Shown: one piece after another, positions 24,362-35,371 of the stretch | Layout: every line of letters starts with the position of its first letter | How positions within the stretch are numbered: the stretch's first letter is position 1 | DNA from: Panaeolus papilionaceus | Lineage: Eukaryota > Basidiomycota > Agaricomycetes > Agaricales | Assembly (NCBI GenBank): GCA_015501605.1 | Contig: JADNRZ010000005.1 | Location: forward strand, 868,001-932,000 | Length of the DNA stretch: 64,000 bases | Reading direction: 5' to 3' | Program-made: the position numbers and the translations under genes | The notes under the pieces: generated by a model | What the model saw: the letters and a program-made list of their open reading frames with translations, nothing else | Database searches by the model: none | What the model was told of the DNA's origin: nothing

Positions 24362-26854
24362 ATGCGTACTACAGGGTTTTTTCTCGTGCTCTCCACTGTT
24401 CTGTCTGACCTTGCTCGGGCGGAGAGGATACAGAGACCGGATCTCTTTCTTCCTTCCAGTGCAGCGGCTAATCGTGCAGCTGTCGTAAAGATTTTCAACG
24501 ACAGTTTCTCTGCATACGAGTAAGGCCAGCTGCTCGTAATAATACGATCTTATGCTAAACGTTTGCAGGCAATTCGCTTTTGGTCACGATGACCTTTCAC
24601 CCATTTCGAAAAGTAAGTAACTCCGGCTCAACCGGTGGTATTTCTCCTAACGTACCACTTTGACAGCCTTTTCGGATGATAGGAATGGATGGGGTACGTC
24701 TCGGCCTCCTTATTGTAAGGAAGTCTCTAATCGCCGATCAAAATAGGAGCTAGTATCGTCGATGCAATGAGCACCATGGTTAGTGAACGGCATCAACTAT
24801 TTTGCGAATGTATCTCATGACGCACGTTAGCACATAATGGGGCTTGACGATTTGTTCCTAAAAGCCGTAAACTTTTCCAGCAACATAGATTTTAGTCGGT
24901 CACAAACTTCGGACACCGTCAGGTATTGCGTCATTACTTGCTCCCTGGCTGTTATCTATTCTTACATGAGAACAGTGTCTTTGAAACTACAATCCGCTAT
25001 CTTGGAGGTCTTCTCAGTGCGTATGAACTGAGCAATCAACAATTCCCAGTCCTCTTGAAGAAGGCTCAGCAACTCGGCGATAAACTCGTCTTCGCCTGGA
25101 AAGGGGTAAGTCGCGCTTTTTGGGCCCAAGATGAATTGCCGGACAATGCTGACGACCTGTTTCGCAGAACAATGCTGTTCCGTTTGGCTTCCTCAATTTT
25201 TCATCGAACACACCCACCATTGCTACTGTATGTAGTGAAAATTTCCGTATCAAATGTGATTTCTAATGAATATTTGTAGTCTAACATTGCTGAGGCTGGA
25301 ACGGTAAGCTCGTTTCATCTGTATATTTTTATTTTCGATATTGACAAGAAGTAGTTGTCGTTAGAATTTGAAACTCTTTCCAAACACACAGGCAATCAGA
25401 CCTATGCAAGCCTGGCAATAGGATCTCTTTCCCATATAGCCAACCTTGTGAGTCGCTTCTTGCTCCCCCTCTGGAATAAGTTATACTAAGTAACACCCAA
25501 AAGCCCGCTCCGCTCCCAGGTAATATCCTCGCAATCCTGCAGCCATCCGTCGATTTAACTAAAATTCATTCCAATCAGGTCTCGCTGCTCAAGGGATCGA
25601 CCCAGCAAGTGGTGCATTCGTTGGCGGCTATGTCGTAAGTGTATTCCCTTTTGGTCGTGCTTGGTTCTGCAACGATTTTGATTTTCGTAGACATGGGGCG
25701 GGGGTTCCGATAGTTATTTCGAATATCTCATCAAGCACGCACGGCTTTCGAACACCAACGACAATTTGTTCGCCGACACTTGGCATACCGCCGTTGATTC
25801 TTCTATCGTAAATTTGTTGAGGGTATGAAATTTGTTTTCTGTTTCAAACGGCCAAGAACTAACTCCACCATGTACATCAGAGGTCCACAGTGGGCAACCA
25901 CCTTTACACCGCCGACTTTGATTCGCAGAAGAATATTAGGCACATTGGGTCTCATCTTGCCTGCTTCCATGGAGGGAACTGGCTGATGGGTACGTTAGCC
26001 ATTTTTCTACCTCACAGCAAAGGCTAACTTCTGATTTAGGCGGAAGACTGTTGAACAACCAAACCATTGTCGACATTGCCTTGGAACTTATTGACGGCTG
26101 CTGGAACACCTATGCCAGCGATGCGTATGTTGGTTTCTGTTCTATGCGCACACTTTGCTCAGAGGAGTGATTTTTAGAACTGGTATTGGCCCAGAATCCT
26201 TCGCTTTCATCTCATCCGATGGCAACTTCACCGGTGGATCCGCGCCTTCATCCTCCCAACTCACTTTCTACAAGCAACACGGATACTACATTACCAATGG
26301 CAACTATATTTTGCGCCCCGAGGTTCTCGAATCCAACTTCTATGCTTGGCGAGTAACTGGAAACACCAAGTACCTCGACCGTGCTGCCAGTGCTGTTCGG
26401 AGCTTTGACACTTTCCTGCGGACTTCGACTGGATTTACAGGACTGATAGACGTCAACAATGTCAAGTCGGCCAAAATCGATGACACTGAGAGTTTCTGGT
26501 TCGCCGAGGTCCTCAAGTACCTGTGCGTATCGTATCAGTATTACGCCTTTAGGGTCTTACTTATAAATCATCCTTTAGCTTCTTGACATTCGATGACCCG
26601 TCTCACATCAGCCTTGACCAGTGTAAGAGTTTGAATTCCAGTTGCAGTTACGTTGGATGCTGACGACCTTTTTTGCAGTTGTCTTCAACACTGAGGCGCA
26701 TCCTTTCAGGGCACCACGAGCGAAATCAGTCTATGGAAGTCAATCCGGAACCCTTCGCCGTCCAGCACCAGGCGCACCACCGTTCGTTGTGCAAAACGCC
26801 GATGCTCCTCTCCCCGCTATTAGCCCGATTGCCGCCCTCCGTAGGCAGAACTGA
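24362..26854 (+). CDS. GH47 class I alpha-1,2-mannosidase, tandem copy 2
   Basis: This is a paralogue of the gene ending at 21338, on the same strand with matching intron positions wherever I compared them. It starts at 24362 with a signal peptide (MRTTGFFLVLSTVLSDLARA), then FSAYEQFAFGHDDLSPISK, DRNGWGASIVDAMSTM, VFETTIRYLGGLLSAYELS, TWGGGSDSYFEYLIKHARL, CFHGGNWLMGGRLLN, RPEVLESNFYAWRV, DDTESFWFAEVLKYL and VFNTEAHPF. The stop is at 26852-26854 after a Pro/Ala-rich tail. All family landmarks are intact, so it should be an active calcium-dependent inverting mannosidase. The first introns are clear (GTAAGG...TTTGCAG, GTAAGT...TTGACAG). The start is well defined, unlike in copy 1. The N-terminal signal without a visible transmembrane anchor suggests a soluble secretory enzyme. 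Confidence 0.92.
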
Positions 26855-27037
26855 ACACAGAAAGTGATAGATAAACAAATCATAAGACTTGTATAAGCTA
26901 GAAGAACTGTCTGGTTTCTTGAAATAAATAAAATTGTTCTATTGCCAAATACAAGGGTGGGGTTATTTGACAAAGTGTTTTGTGAGGACCTGGCACACAT
27001 GTTCCTGCCAAAGGGTAACAATCGTATTAAGGGTATT

Positions 27038-28108
27038 TTACTTCCTCCCGACACGCTGGCCACCGATGCTTGTCAGGGCTTGCTTTCCTGTGAGGACGGT
27101 GGGGATGGCAAGGAAGAAGCCGTAGAGGAGGACTTGACCGAGCTTGAGATCGACCCAGTACCAGAAGAGGAGACCCTCAAGTGCACCGAGGGAGAGAATG
27201 AAGGGCAGGATGCTAGGAGAGAATGCGCGGGTGGGGCTAGGGGCAACTTGGGACCACTGTATAGCGTCTAGTCAGTGACATTGTTAGGAACCATCAATTC
27301 AAGAGAGTTACCAAGCCGAGGAGAACAACCCAAGGAGCAGCGACGAGGAGCGAGAACACAGCGGAGATAGGCTTGGGGGGTTGTTTGTGGTCAGGGCGGA
27401 ATGTGTGCTGAATTTCAGGACGGGTTTGGAAAGCGGCCGCGTCGGGGTGTTGAGGGGCGGGTTGGGAGGCGGGGAGGATTAAATCGAAGAGTTCAATAGT
27501 GATAGGGTCGTATTTTGGCGATCCAATAATCAGGGATACCTTGAGAGGATCCTGGTTTGGTGTGGGTGGGAGTGAGAGGGGTGGTTTGCTGGGGTTCTGT
27601 CATTGCAAATACGACATTAACACAAGATGAATAGGTGGATGCCAAAGTAAATGTACCAAGTCGAACTTGGCCTTTCCACCAGGAGTAACGCGTACAGGTT
27701 GAATACCCTCCTCGTTGTTCTTCTCATCATAGAAGCGAAGGAAGGTTTGGTGAGGCTGGACACCCTTTCCAGACTCATCATCCACGACTTGGAAAGCTAA
27801 CCTGAGCGTATCTTTCGCATCAAGTTTAACAGGTTTCGACAAGGTTTTAGCAGAAAGTCTTTCAGATATAAATCAAAGCACAGCGTTGCAGCAAATTCAA
27901 AAACGATGACATGGTTCAGGATAGCCCGAAAAGCCAAACGTCAGCACAGACGGATAATGTGAAATATACAGAATAACACGCACGATTCCTGGCGTATTTG
28001 TGATCCTGTTGGGTCCAAAACTGTGAAACGGGGCGACTTTAAGGATAAAGTAGACGCCTGTGCCAGTAGAGCAAAGAGAAACAAGGACCAGACGGATGAG
28101 GAGACCAT
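27038..28108 (-). CDS. SWP1: Oligosaccharyltransferase subunit Swp1/ribophorin II
   Basis: The start at 28108 has an optimal context (ACCATGG) and a signal peptide (MVSSSVWSLFLFALLAQAS). After a first intron of about 145 nt come LSAKTLSKPVKLDAKDTLRL and the hallmark GKGVQPHQTFLRFYD and GIQPVRVTPGGKAKFDL, then a luminal beta domain (PLKVSLIIGSPKYD). The C-terminal part has three hydrophobic segments: ISAVFSLLVAAPWVVLLGLW, FSPSILPFILSLGALEGLLF and LGQVLLYGFFLAIPTVLTG. The gene ends with a Lys/Arg tail and TAA at 27038-27040. Swp1 is a non-catalytic subunit of the ER OST complex for N-glycosylation, the same glycan pathway that the GH47 enzymes next door act on later. Exon borders between 27250 and 27660 are approximate. 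Confidence 0.88.
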
Positions 28109-28219
28109 GGTGGTGTTGATGAGGAGACGAGCACACAAGGATGCGACCGTGTTCCCATTGACGTGTTACTTCCCCTTTAGGCGAGCGCCTTTCCCGGGAC
28201 CGGCACGGCCAAAGATCCT

Positions 28220-28650
28220 CATTACAATCTTGAACCCGAATAAAATGTGTATGAGGTTGGGTACAACACAAAAAAATTAAATAAAATAGATTATATTTCT
28301 CGCATTTTTGGCCTGCTCATTGGGAGGATATTCAGCAGGAGATCAGACTTCAACTAAATCCATTCTATTGTTGGCACCAGGCCGCCGAGGAGAGGTAATG
28401 TCGAGTATATATTCACAATCATCAATGACAAAGGTGCCTTGCAATAAAGACAAGGAGCGCTGGTATTCCTAAGAGTACCTGCTCGTAAACAGCAAGAAAA
28501 ACGACAACCTCAACTGCATTCCCATCGGCGTATGAATTTCTATTTATTGAAAATGGATAACCCTCATCACAAATGAAAGTTACAAGTGAACGAAAACTAC
28601 GAAAACTATTTGGGAGAAAAGACAAGATGAAAGAAAGCACAAAAAGTGAA
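28220..28650. other. Upstream region of SWP1, then spacer before tRNA-Cys
   Basis: The SWP1 leader contains a small upstream open frame on the minus strand (28222-28166, 18 codons, MRIFGRAGPGKGARLKGK). The rest, to 28650, has no gene I can support. Confidence 0.4.
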
Positions 28651-28731
28651 GTCCCGACGGTGGTTTGAACGCCGGACCCTGCGATGACAGGCGAACTGCA
28701 ATCGCATGCTCTACCACTGAGCTATCGAGAC
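28651..28731 (-). tRNA. tRNA-Cys(GCA) with a 10-nt intron
   Basis: The minus strand folds as a cloverleaf: acceptor GTCTCGA/TCGGGAC (one G-T pair), D arm GCTC/GAGC, and anticodon stem TGCGA/TCGCA with loop TTGCAG-A, so the anticodon is GCA. A 10-nt insert (28686-28695) sits one base 3' of the anticodon, between positions 37 and 38, the standard nuclear tRNA intron site. The T arm has a C-A mismatch and the loop TTCAAAC, so this copy may be slightly degenerate. Five T residues just downstream serve as a Pol III terminator. Confidence 0.85.
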
Positions 28732-28872
28732 GATGCAATTTTTTCGTTATATTTTCATTATCTGGCCTCCTTAAGAATTTTTACAAAAAAGAAAAAAAAA
28801 TTGGGGCATTTTGGGTGACTCTAAAGCAAAGAGGTTTCACTGGCATGCAGTGTGAGGGAGAGACAAAAAGAA

Positions 28873-28943
28873 GTCCCGACGGCGGTTCGAACGCCGGACC
28901 GCACGATCTGCAATCGTATGCTCTACCACTGAGCTATCGAGAC
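28873..28943 (-). tRNA. tRNA-Cys(GCA), intronless
   Basis: A minus-strand cloverleaf with acceptor GTCTCGA/TCGGGAC, anticodon stem TACGA/TCGTG, loop TTGCAGA (anticodon GCA), and a perfect T arm CGGCG-TTCGAAC-CGCCG. It is followed by TTTTT. It is 71 nt long without CCA and near-identical to the intron-bearing copy about 140 bases away. Confidence 0.92.
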
Positions 28944-29090
28944 GATACTGGCTGAGATAAACACCAGTAAATAGACCGCTTGGCTTTTCTGGTAAGCACT
29001 TTGATCAGCACGCGACGCGTCATCTCTCATACTTCGACTTCATCTCCTTACCACCAACCACCATCTCCCCAATAACTTTCGACCCTCATC

Positions 29091-30798
29091 ATGCCGGACG
29101 TAGAGATGAACCCCGCTGTGGAAAAGCCAGAGACCAAGGAGGAGGAAGAACAAACCCCACCCCAGCCAATATCACCAGCAGTAGAGATCAAGAACAATGT
29201 CGCGCTGATCGAACGCGCTGTATCAACTATTGAACCCCGTTTCACTCAGAGAGTGCTTAGGACACTAACGACACTACGCAAGAAGCTAACTGCTGGCGTA
29301 TTGAGATCTGCTGTTGAATCCATCTTTGCTAAAGGTTTGGACTGTCCCATTAATTCCAAGCATCCTAAGCTGAATGACAACATATCCCATCCACATAGAT
29401 AACACTCTCAAGGCATCACTTTTGGCATGGCTGCCTGCTGCCTGCTCGGATGACGAGACGATGGAGATTGACACTAGCACTAAATCTGGAGCGGATAACT
29501 CAAAACCTGTCCCAGAGGCTGAGATGTACATTCGACTACTTCTCATTCATTTCTTGTTAGTGGAGGAGGACACCCAGGAGAAGGCGCTAGAGCTTGCAAA
29601 CGAAACCGCTGAGAAGATGCAGGCTCTCAATAGGCGCAGTATGGATGGGATTGCAGGAAAGATTTGGTTTGCTGTAGACCGAGCGTACGAACTCGCGGGA
29701 GAGGTCTCTGATGCCCGACCGTATGTATAGTCGATTCATCTCTCCGCATCTTCTCTAATACTCCTTACAGAATGTTCCTTGCTGCACAAAGAACGGCCGC
29801 ACTGCGTCACGATGACTCGGCGCAAGCAGCTCTTCTCAATTGTCTCCTTCGAAGCTATGTTTCGAACAACCTCTACGATCAAGCAGCTAAGCTTGTATCA
29901 AAAACCACATTTCCCACATCCGCATCCAACGCACAACTCTCCAGATACCACTACTACCTCGGCCGTATCCGTGCTGTTCAATTGGATTACTCTGAGGCAC
30001 ATACCCACCTTCAACAAGCAATTCGCAGAGCACCTCCTCCCAAGACTGCCCCAGGCTTCTACCAGGCCGTCAATAAGGTGTTCGTCGTGGTCGAACTCCT
30101 CATGGGTGATATCCCCGATCGCAGCCTGTTCAGACATCCTGTGCTCGAGAAAGCGTTGAAGGCATACTTCGATATCGTCAAAGGTACGTTCTTCACTTAC
30201 CACCTCGAACTCTATTGATATTTTGTTGTACTAGCTGTCCGCACTGGCTCCCTGTCTGAATTCCAGTCAACCTTCAATAAACATGCTGAACAGTTCGAAG
30301 AGGATAGCACGCACACCCTAATCCTGCGTCTCCGACAAAATGTCATCAAGACAGGTATCCGTCGCTTGTCTCTATCATACTCTCGCATTTCGTTGCGAGA
30401 TATCTGCGTCAAGCTCCATCTTGACTCGGAAGAGGATGCAGAATACATCGTTGGAAAAGCAATCCGTGATGGTGTCATCGACGCGAAGATCGTTCATGAC
30501 AAGGGTTGGATGGAGTGTGGTACCCAGGGAGGTGGATATGGACCTGAAGTCAGTGAAGCGTTTGGAAGACGTATTGCTTTCTGTTTGGATCTCCACAACC
30601 AGAGTGTGAAGGTGCGTATATTGGGTGTATCTCCATCAACTTTAGATACTGACCAAGTTATAGGCAATGCGATACCCGCTCAACGCACACAGGAAAGAGT
30701 TGCTTGCTGCTGAGGGTGCCAGAGAACGAGAGAAAGAACTCGCCAAAGAAATTCAGGATGGCGACCTGGACGATGAAGATCTTGGCCCTGACTTCTAG
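29091..30798 (+). CDS. RPN3: 26S proteasome regulatory subunit Rpn3 (PSMD3)
   Basis: Five exons (29091-29334, 29399-29720, 29771-30183, 30235-30611, 30664-30798) give 496 residues, the usual length for Rpn3. The acidic N-terminus is followed by TPR-like helical repeats (FLAAQRTAALRHDDSAQAAL, SRYHYYLGRIRAVQLDYSEA, PGFYQAVNKVFVVVELLMGD) and a PCI winged-helix module (about residues 340-420: LRQNVIKTGIRRLSLSYSRI, then SLRDICVKLHLDSEEDAEYI and AIRDGVIDAKI). The tail is charged (LAKEIQDGDLDDEDLGPDF). Rpn3 is a scaffold of the proteasome lid. All introns are GT-AG and under 65 nt. The start ATG opens the first exon after a T/C-rich leader. Identification is firm. Confidence 0.95.
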
Positions 30799-31066
30799 TT
30801 TTCTAAAGTGTAAAGTGTAATGATGATTCAAGTTAGACAAGGTTAATGCAAAACTTGAAAGCTGTTTCGTGTTCAGCAGAGTCTTGGTGTAAGCTTGATG
30901 AGCTTTAAAATTAGCGGCCTTGTATGTATTGGTTGGCTTACATAAGATACAAATATTCCCAACGTCATCAAGGCCCGATGCTTTCCTTCATGCAATACGA
31001 CCTCATCTCAACTTCTACTAGTCTTCTCTATAATTTGCTTCGTAAACAGCCAGAATTCAGATTATA
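30799..31066. other. Intergenic region between RPN3 and NDUFAF2
   Basis: An AT-rich spacer with the 3' end of RPN3 and the leader of the next gene. Nothing else is seen. Confidence 0.5.
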
Positions 31067-32037
31067 ATGTCTTTTTTTGCAAGGTTGCTCAGTCATATAA
31101 GAACTCCTGTGGGTTGCCAGTTATGTTTGTGCCAGTCGGGGCCTGATTCTCATTAGCACTTTGCTTGAAAATGGCCTATTCAGATTCGTTATGTAGGGAG
31201 AGACCTTGAAGGTGAGTTATAAGCAATCACTCCTTGTTGTCGAACTCACCTTCATGTGTAGGTAATACATTCTTCGAGATGAGGAATTGGAATGGTGTAT
31301 ACATTTCTCGCATGAACAACGAATTATTTTTAAACTTGTGATGTTGAGGATAGATCCTGGTCGCACCAAACGATCTGTGCAATATCGCATTCCCGAAGAA
31401 TCATGGAGATACATTGGTGGAGGGAAACGGTTACCTGGTAAGCATACTGTTGGCACGCTTGGTTCTCTCAATTAAAGCTAATCCGGAACTCATCACAGTG
31501 CAATGGACAGCATGGCTCACTCATACACGGCAGAACCCTCCGACTGTTGAAGAGCTCGAAGCTGACCAAACTCGTATGCAACGATTACAAGTAAATGTAG
31601 CCGCTATAGAGGCAAGAGACAGGGCAGAAGCCGAGGAGAGGCGACGAATGCGCCAAGCGGACGCTAAACAAGCTATTGAGGATGCGGCAGAGCGGGTCGT
31701 ACAGCAATCCTTCGTTGACCAACCCCGTGTTGACCTTACACAAGAGGCACAACCAACTTCGGCTTCAGCGTCGGCCAATCTGACACATTCACCTGAACCT
31801 GTGAATCCAGCGTCTAAGGTCAAGATTCGACCACCCAGCTTCTTAACTCCGGCCACACCACGAAATCAGCGCAAAGTAGGATCAACTACAGCATCTTTTG
31901 TTCCGCCAAAATTAGGTGATGAGACGAAGGAATCACCGGGAGGCCAGGAGGAATCGCCGACACCAGTGTCACCCTGGAAATCAAAACCATTTAGTGAAAC
32001 AGAAAGTTGGACACCGCAAGCGAAGAGGAGAGGATAA
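31067..32037 (+). CDS. NDUFAF2: Complex I assembly factor NDUFAF2 (B17.2L/mimitin family)
   Basis: Five exons (31067-31108, 31184-31211, 31262-31294, 31354-31437, 31499-32037) give 241 residues; three of them are only 28-42 nt. The joined N-terminal half reads MSFFARLLSHIRTP, RYVGRDLEGNTFFEMRNWND, PGRTKRSVQYRIPEESW and VQWTAWLTHTRQNPPTVEEL. These are the landmarks of the NDUFA12/NDUFAF2 family (GRDLEGN, PGRTKR, QW..WL.H.R..PPT). The C-terminal half is a charged helix followed by a Ser/Pro-rich tail, as in other fungal NDUFAF2 proteins. It is a mitochondrial chaperone for late complex I assembly. The start exon is short, but its donor (CCT|GTGGGT) is the one I found that joins in frame to the next acceptor. 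Confidence 0.88.
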
Positions 32038-34536
32038 TTTGGGCCATCTCTCGTATTATATGTTGGCCCAGACCGGGGTGTTGAATACTAAATTTAGATG
32101 GTGAGTTTCTATATTCATCCTGCCCTCTATTCATCGGCCTGACGCTTTTGATGCCTGTAAAAGCATCGTTAATATGGTTAACTTTATATGTCATGATGTG
32201 TACAGCCTTGAAATGAAGTATAACTCGAATTAGTGCATCATGAGCTGTTCTCCATCTTTTTCTGAACCAATGAACTCCATTCATTTTTTGACAACAGCAT
32301 GCGTCTTAGTGGTACATGTCTTTCTAAATGGATCTGACTCTGAGCTATATTTTATTCTCCGTGAATCCCCCTGTGTGAGTCGCTCATTCGTATTCAGGGC
32401 TTCCAGGCTCGAACTAACACTCCTCACTAGAACAAGGTCATGTCGAGATAAAGCCCCCTTTGACAGATCGAGTTGGGCGAATTGGACAGCTGACTGAAAC
32501 CGTGATCCCCTGTTAATTTTACACATCCTCATGATTTCTTGGTTTCTACACACGGTGAGAACGTTCAATATATTCTAAGTTTGTGTATCTACATTCAACA
32601 GCGTCCAATTGTGATGTTAAGGGAAGGATTAGGTATATGGGTATCGAATAAATATAGGGTATGCAAAAGGGATGGACTGAGAAGAATGATATCACAGGTC
32701 CAAAGGAGAATAGGTGAGTTCTTGCAGCAATTTGATGAACACATGATGAGATATGTCTGAAGCTATGTTAACATTATTTACAGATGCTATTGCCTGTACG
32801 GTTTCCGACTCGACGGTATTTGCTTATTTGCGATGTTTGTGGTGAAGCTCGTATCTATCCTCGGCACGACATTCTTCAGTTTATTTCGCTGGTTGTGGCC
32901 AATGCAATACCGAGAACTAATTACCCGTAAAGTTGGAAGGAATCAGCTACAGGCGCTGGACCACCTAGTGGAAGAGGCTTACCGAGCAAACGCTATAAGA
33001 TTGCTTCCTCCCGATGCGTCATGATATATCCAGGCCGAATTAACCCCTGAAGAGAGTGGGGAGAGGATGCTGCTATTAAACCCTCGACTTGAACTTGGGC
33101 TACTAGTGACGGTATCTTTCGAGGTAATATTAGTGACAAGGAAGAGGCAGCAGATGATTTAGAAACGTACAGGATGCCGGATCCGTCGCTACGTAGAGCT
33201 TCACACCCCTTGCATACGTGATTGAGACTCGAGTTGCGCAGATGAGGCTTGCCTCGAAGCGCGTGTCTTCGTCGACCTCGGCGCCAGGCACAAGATCACT
33301 CCATTCGTTGGACGGGGACATACCAGTGTCGGTCATTGTGGATGCGAAGCTAGGAAGCAATGACAGTGGGGGTGACTATTTATTGTATTCTTGGTAAAGG
33401 AAAGTTTTTCCGGTTTCGATGTCTCTCCTGTCAGTGGATTGTCGAATTGCTGGCATGTAGTGATGGCAAAGCTAGAGCCTAGGACGGGTCGAACAGAACT
33501 GTGCAATGTGGGCCTCATCAATGGCTTATAAAGGTTCTGTACTCAGGGAGATAAGATTGGTACATACAAGTTGTGTTCGGAGATGTCAAACTGTTCAATA
33601 TTGGTTACTAGCAACTGTAAGAGTCGGCAGTCAACTGTTATTTTAGACAGTAAATGCATGACATCCATCTGTCACATTGAACCAGTGGACCATTTCTCTG
33701 CTCCACCGACGCTCTGCCCTTCCCTTTCGACATTTCTTGAACGCCCAATTTCAATTTTTATTGTGACTCTGTATTTGATGAAACATTGCTTGAGTCAGGT
33801 TCAGTGCCTCGCAACGCTAAATCAGGGATAATGAAGTCATGAAATATATCTGCACATCGCCGTAAACTTCCCACTCTCCAGATCATTCGGGTTGCAAGCA
33901 CCCATCAACTGCGTGTCTAAATCTGAAACATACCTGGCCAACGGAGCCTGGAAGTCATTCAGGCATCACTGATCTGGCAAGACTTCGAGCCGACACATCC
34001 ATTTATCGAAGGGGGTGACTCTTCAGCGTGGGGTCCCGAACGCTGTCAAAAGTGCTTCCGAGATAAGCCAACGATACCTGATTCGACGTCAACAATTCAC
34101 GGGGAAAAGCTTAACGCAGGCCTGGATGTGTACATATGTACGACTGACTGTTGCTTATCCCGACATCTTGCTCAGTCCTCGAACGACCCCTTCGATGTTG
34201 CTTGTAATAAGATTGTTCCACGTATCCTTGACATAACTACTAACCGACAACAAGTCATTTATGTTAAATACCCCAACCTATCTACTCGAGCAGCTTTCAC
34301 AGATGGAATGCATCCCGTTCCCACTGGCCGCCATGTTCAACGGCAACACCTAGCCGAAAAAGCGGAGATCCTCCTGACTGTGGAAGTGATCGAGCGCCTG
34401 CATACACACAGGGCGTGTCCTGCTCTACCATATTGTACATAGTATGGAGTATTGAACAACAGCTGCAAACATTCGTTAATGAGCTATGAGGATCTATCAA
34501 GCAAGGGAGATGTCTACCAACACCCATGTAGTCAGA
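32038..34536. other. Gene-poor stretch with ambiguous coding-like blocks
   Basis: No gene can be firmly built. On the plus strand, pieces at 32600-32712 and 32784-32932 look coding-like; the second reads CDVCGEARIYPRHDILQFI with a CxxC pair, but the frame stops soon after. On the minus strand a small two-exon gene at 32979-33335 is possible (see separate entry). Between 33560 and 34440 I see nothing supportable. Confidence 0.35.
32979..33335 (-). CDS. Possible small two-exon gene, unknown product
   Basis: A minus-strand ATG at about 33335 opens a frame beginning MTDTGMSPSNEWSDLVPG and running through ITYARGVKLYVATDPAS. A GTACGT donor follows (near 33169), and joining to a CTCTCTTCAG acceptor gives a short second exon ending at TAA (32979). 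The MTDT start resembles neighbouring small charged proteins, but the rest does not match them. No known family was recognised. It could equally be chance. Confidence 0.25.
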
Positions 34537-35153
34537 TTAGGTATGAGCGCCCCTACCAGCAGCCTTCTTCTCTTTCTCTTTCTTTATAGCAAGCTCCTTC
34601 CTTATCCTTTCTGCTTCTTTCTCTTTGGCCTTTTTCGCCTCTTCCGCCTTCTTCAAGGCGCCTTTCTCCAGTTTTTCTGTTCGTGCAGCTGACCCACCAC
34701 CGCCTGACGTCAGTGGTGTAGTAGGACCTCGATTGTGATAGCTGGTATTTCAAAGGTAATAAAATCAGTTCGATTTCTAAGCCTTTCTAGTAAGAACTCA
34801 CCCTGGAAGCCTCATTTCGCCCTCATCAACATCTTCATCGGCGATATCGCCCACCTTTGCGCCTGCGTCGTTTCCTTTGTCTTCGACCTCATCGTTGTCC
34901 AGGTCAGTATTGGGCTCTGCATGTTGTCGCAATTAGCTGGAAGTACATTGCGCTCTAAAGTATCAGAGTGCTACATACCAAGATCAGCGTTGGGGTCCAC
35001 TTCGTCGTCGTCGTCCTCCAAAATCCCTCCTGAACTTTCCTCTTCAAATAAGTTACGGGCAGGATCCGCGTCTTCTTTCATAATAGGGGCCTGCGAGGGC
35101 ACCTCACCCTTCCCAGCATCGATTTGTGGCGTAGATGTAGTAGTGTCTGTCAT
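34537..35153 (-). CDS. Small charged protein, paralogue 1 of a local family
   Basis: Three coding exons (35153-34979, 34916-34802, 34741-34537; phases 1 and 2) give 164 residues. The N-terminal half is acidic (MTDTTTSTPQIDAGKGEVP, then EDDDDEVDPNADLEPNTDLD). The C-terminal half is strongly basic and helical after a YHNRGP motif (ARTEKLEKGALKKAEEAKKA and on to Lys/Glu-rich repeats). There is no signal peptide or membrane segment, so it is probably intracellular. A leader intron (35227-35159) ends 5 nt before the ATG. The gene at 38515-39154 has the same phases, the same DPNADL segment and the same leader intron. The function is unknown; the acidic-then-basic layout would suit an RNA or chromatin-associated or chaperone-like protein, but that is speculation. 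Confidence 0.75.
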
Positions 35154-35158
35154 ATCGG

Positions 35159-35227
35159 CTAGACAGGGAAAGTCGATTGATGGGTGGATAGGATTAATTA
35201 TATGGAAAACTGACAAAAACGACATAC
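35159..35227 (-). other. 5'-leader intron of small charged paralogue 1
   Basis: ACAG|GTATGTCG...CTGTCTAG, 69 nt on the minus strand, ending 5 nt before the ATG. The other two family members have an intron in the same place. Confidence 0.65.
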
Positions 35228-35318
35228 CTGTAAAGATAGAGTAATAACAACCTGCTTTTTACCTTTCTATATAGTTGTGGTGCGGTGGTGGGGAAGAAAG
35301 AAGGTGCAGTTTAAGGGA

Positions 35319-35371
35319 TTATATACGGCCAAGCAGCTGACTCGGGCTTACTCGCCTTAGCTAATAGACGC
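35319..35371 (-). promoter_or_regulatory. Core promoter of paralogue 1, shared with paralogue 3
   Basis: On the minus strand, in order: GCGTCTATTAG (35371-35361), CGAGTAAG (35354-35347), GAGTCA within AAGCCCGAGTCA (35349-35338), then GGCCGTATATAA (TATA box, about 35330-35319). The same elements in the same order and spacing lie upstream of the gene at 38515-39154. Confidence 0.6.
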
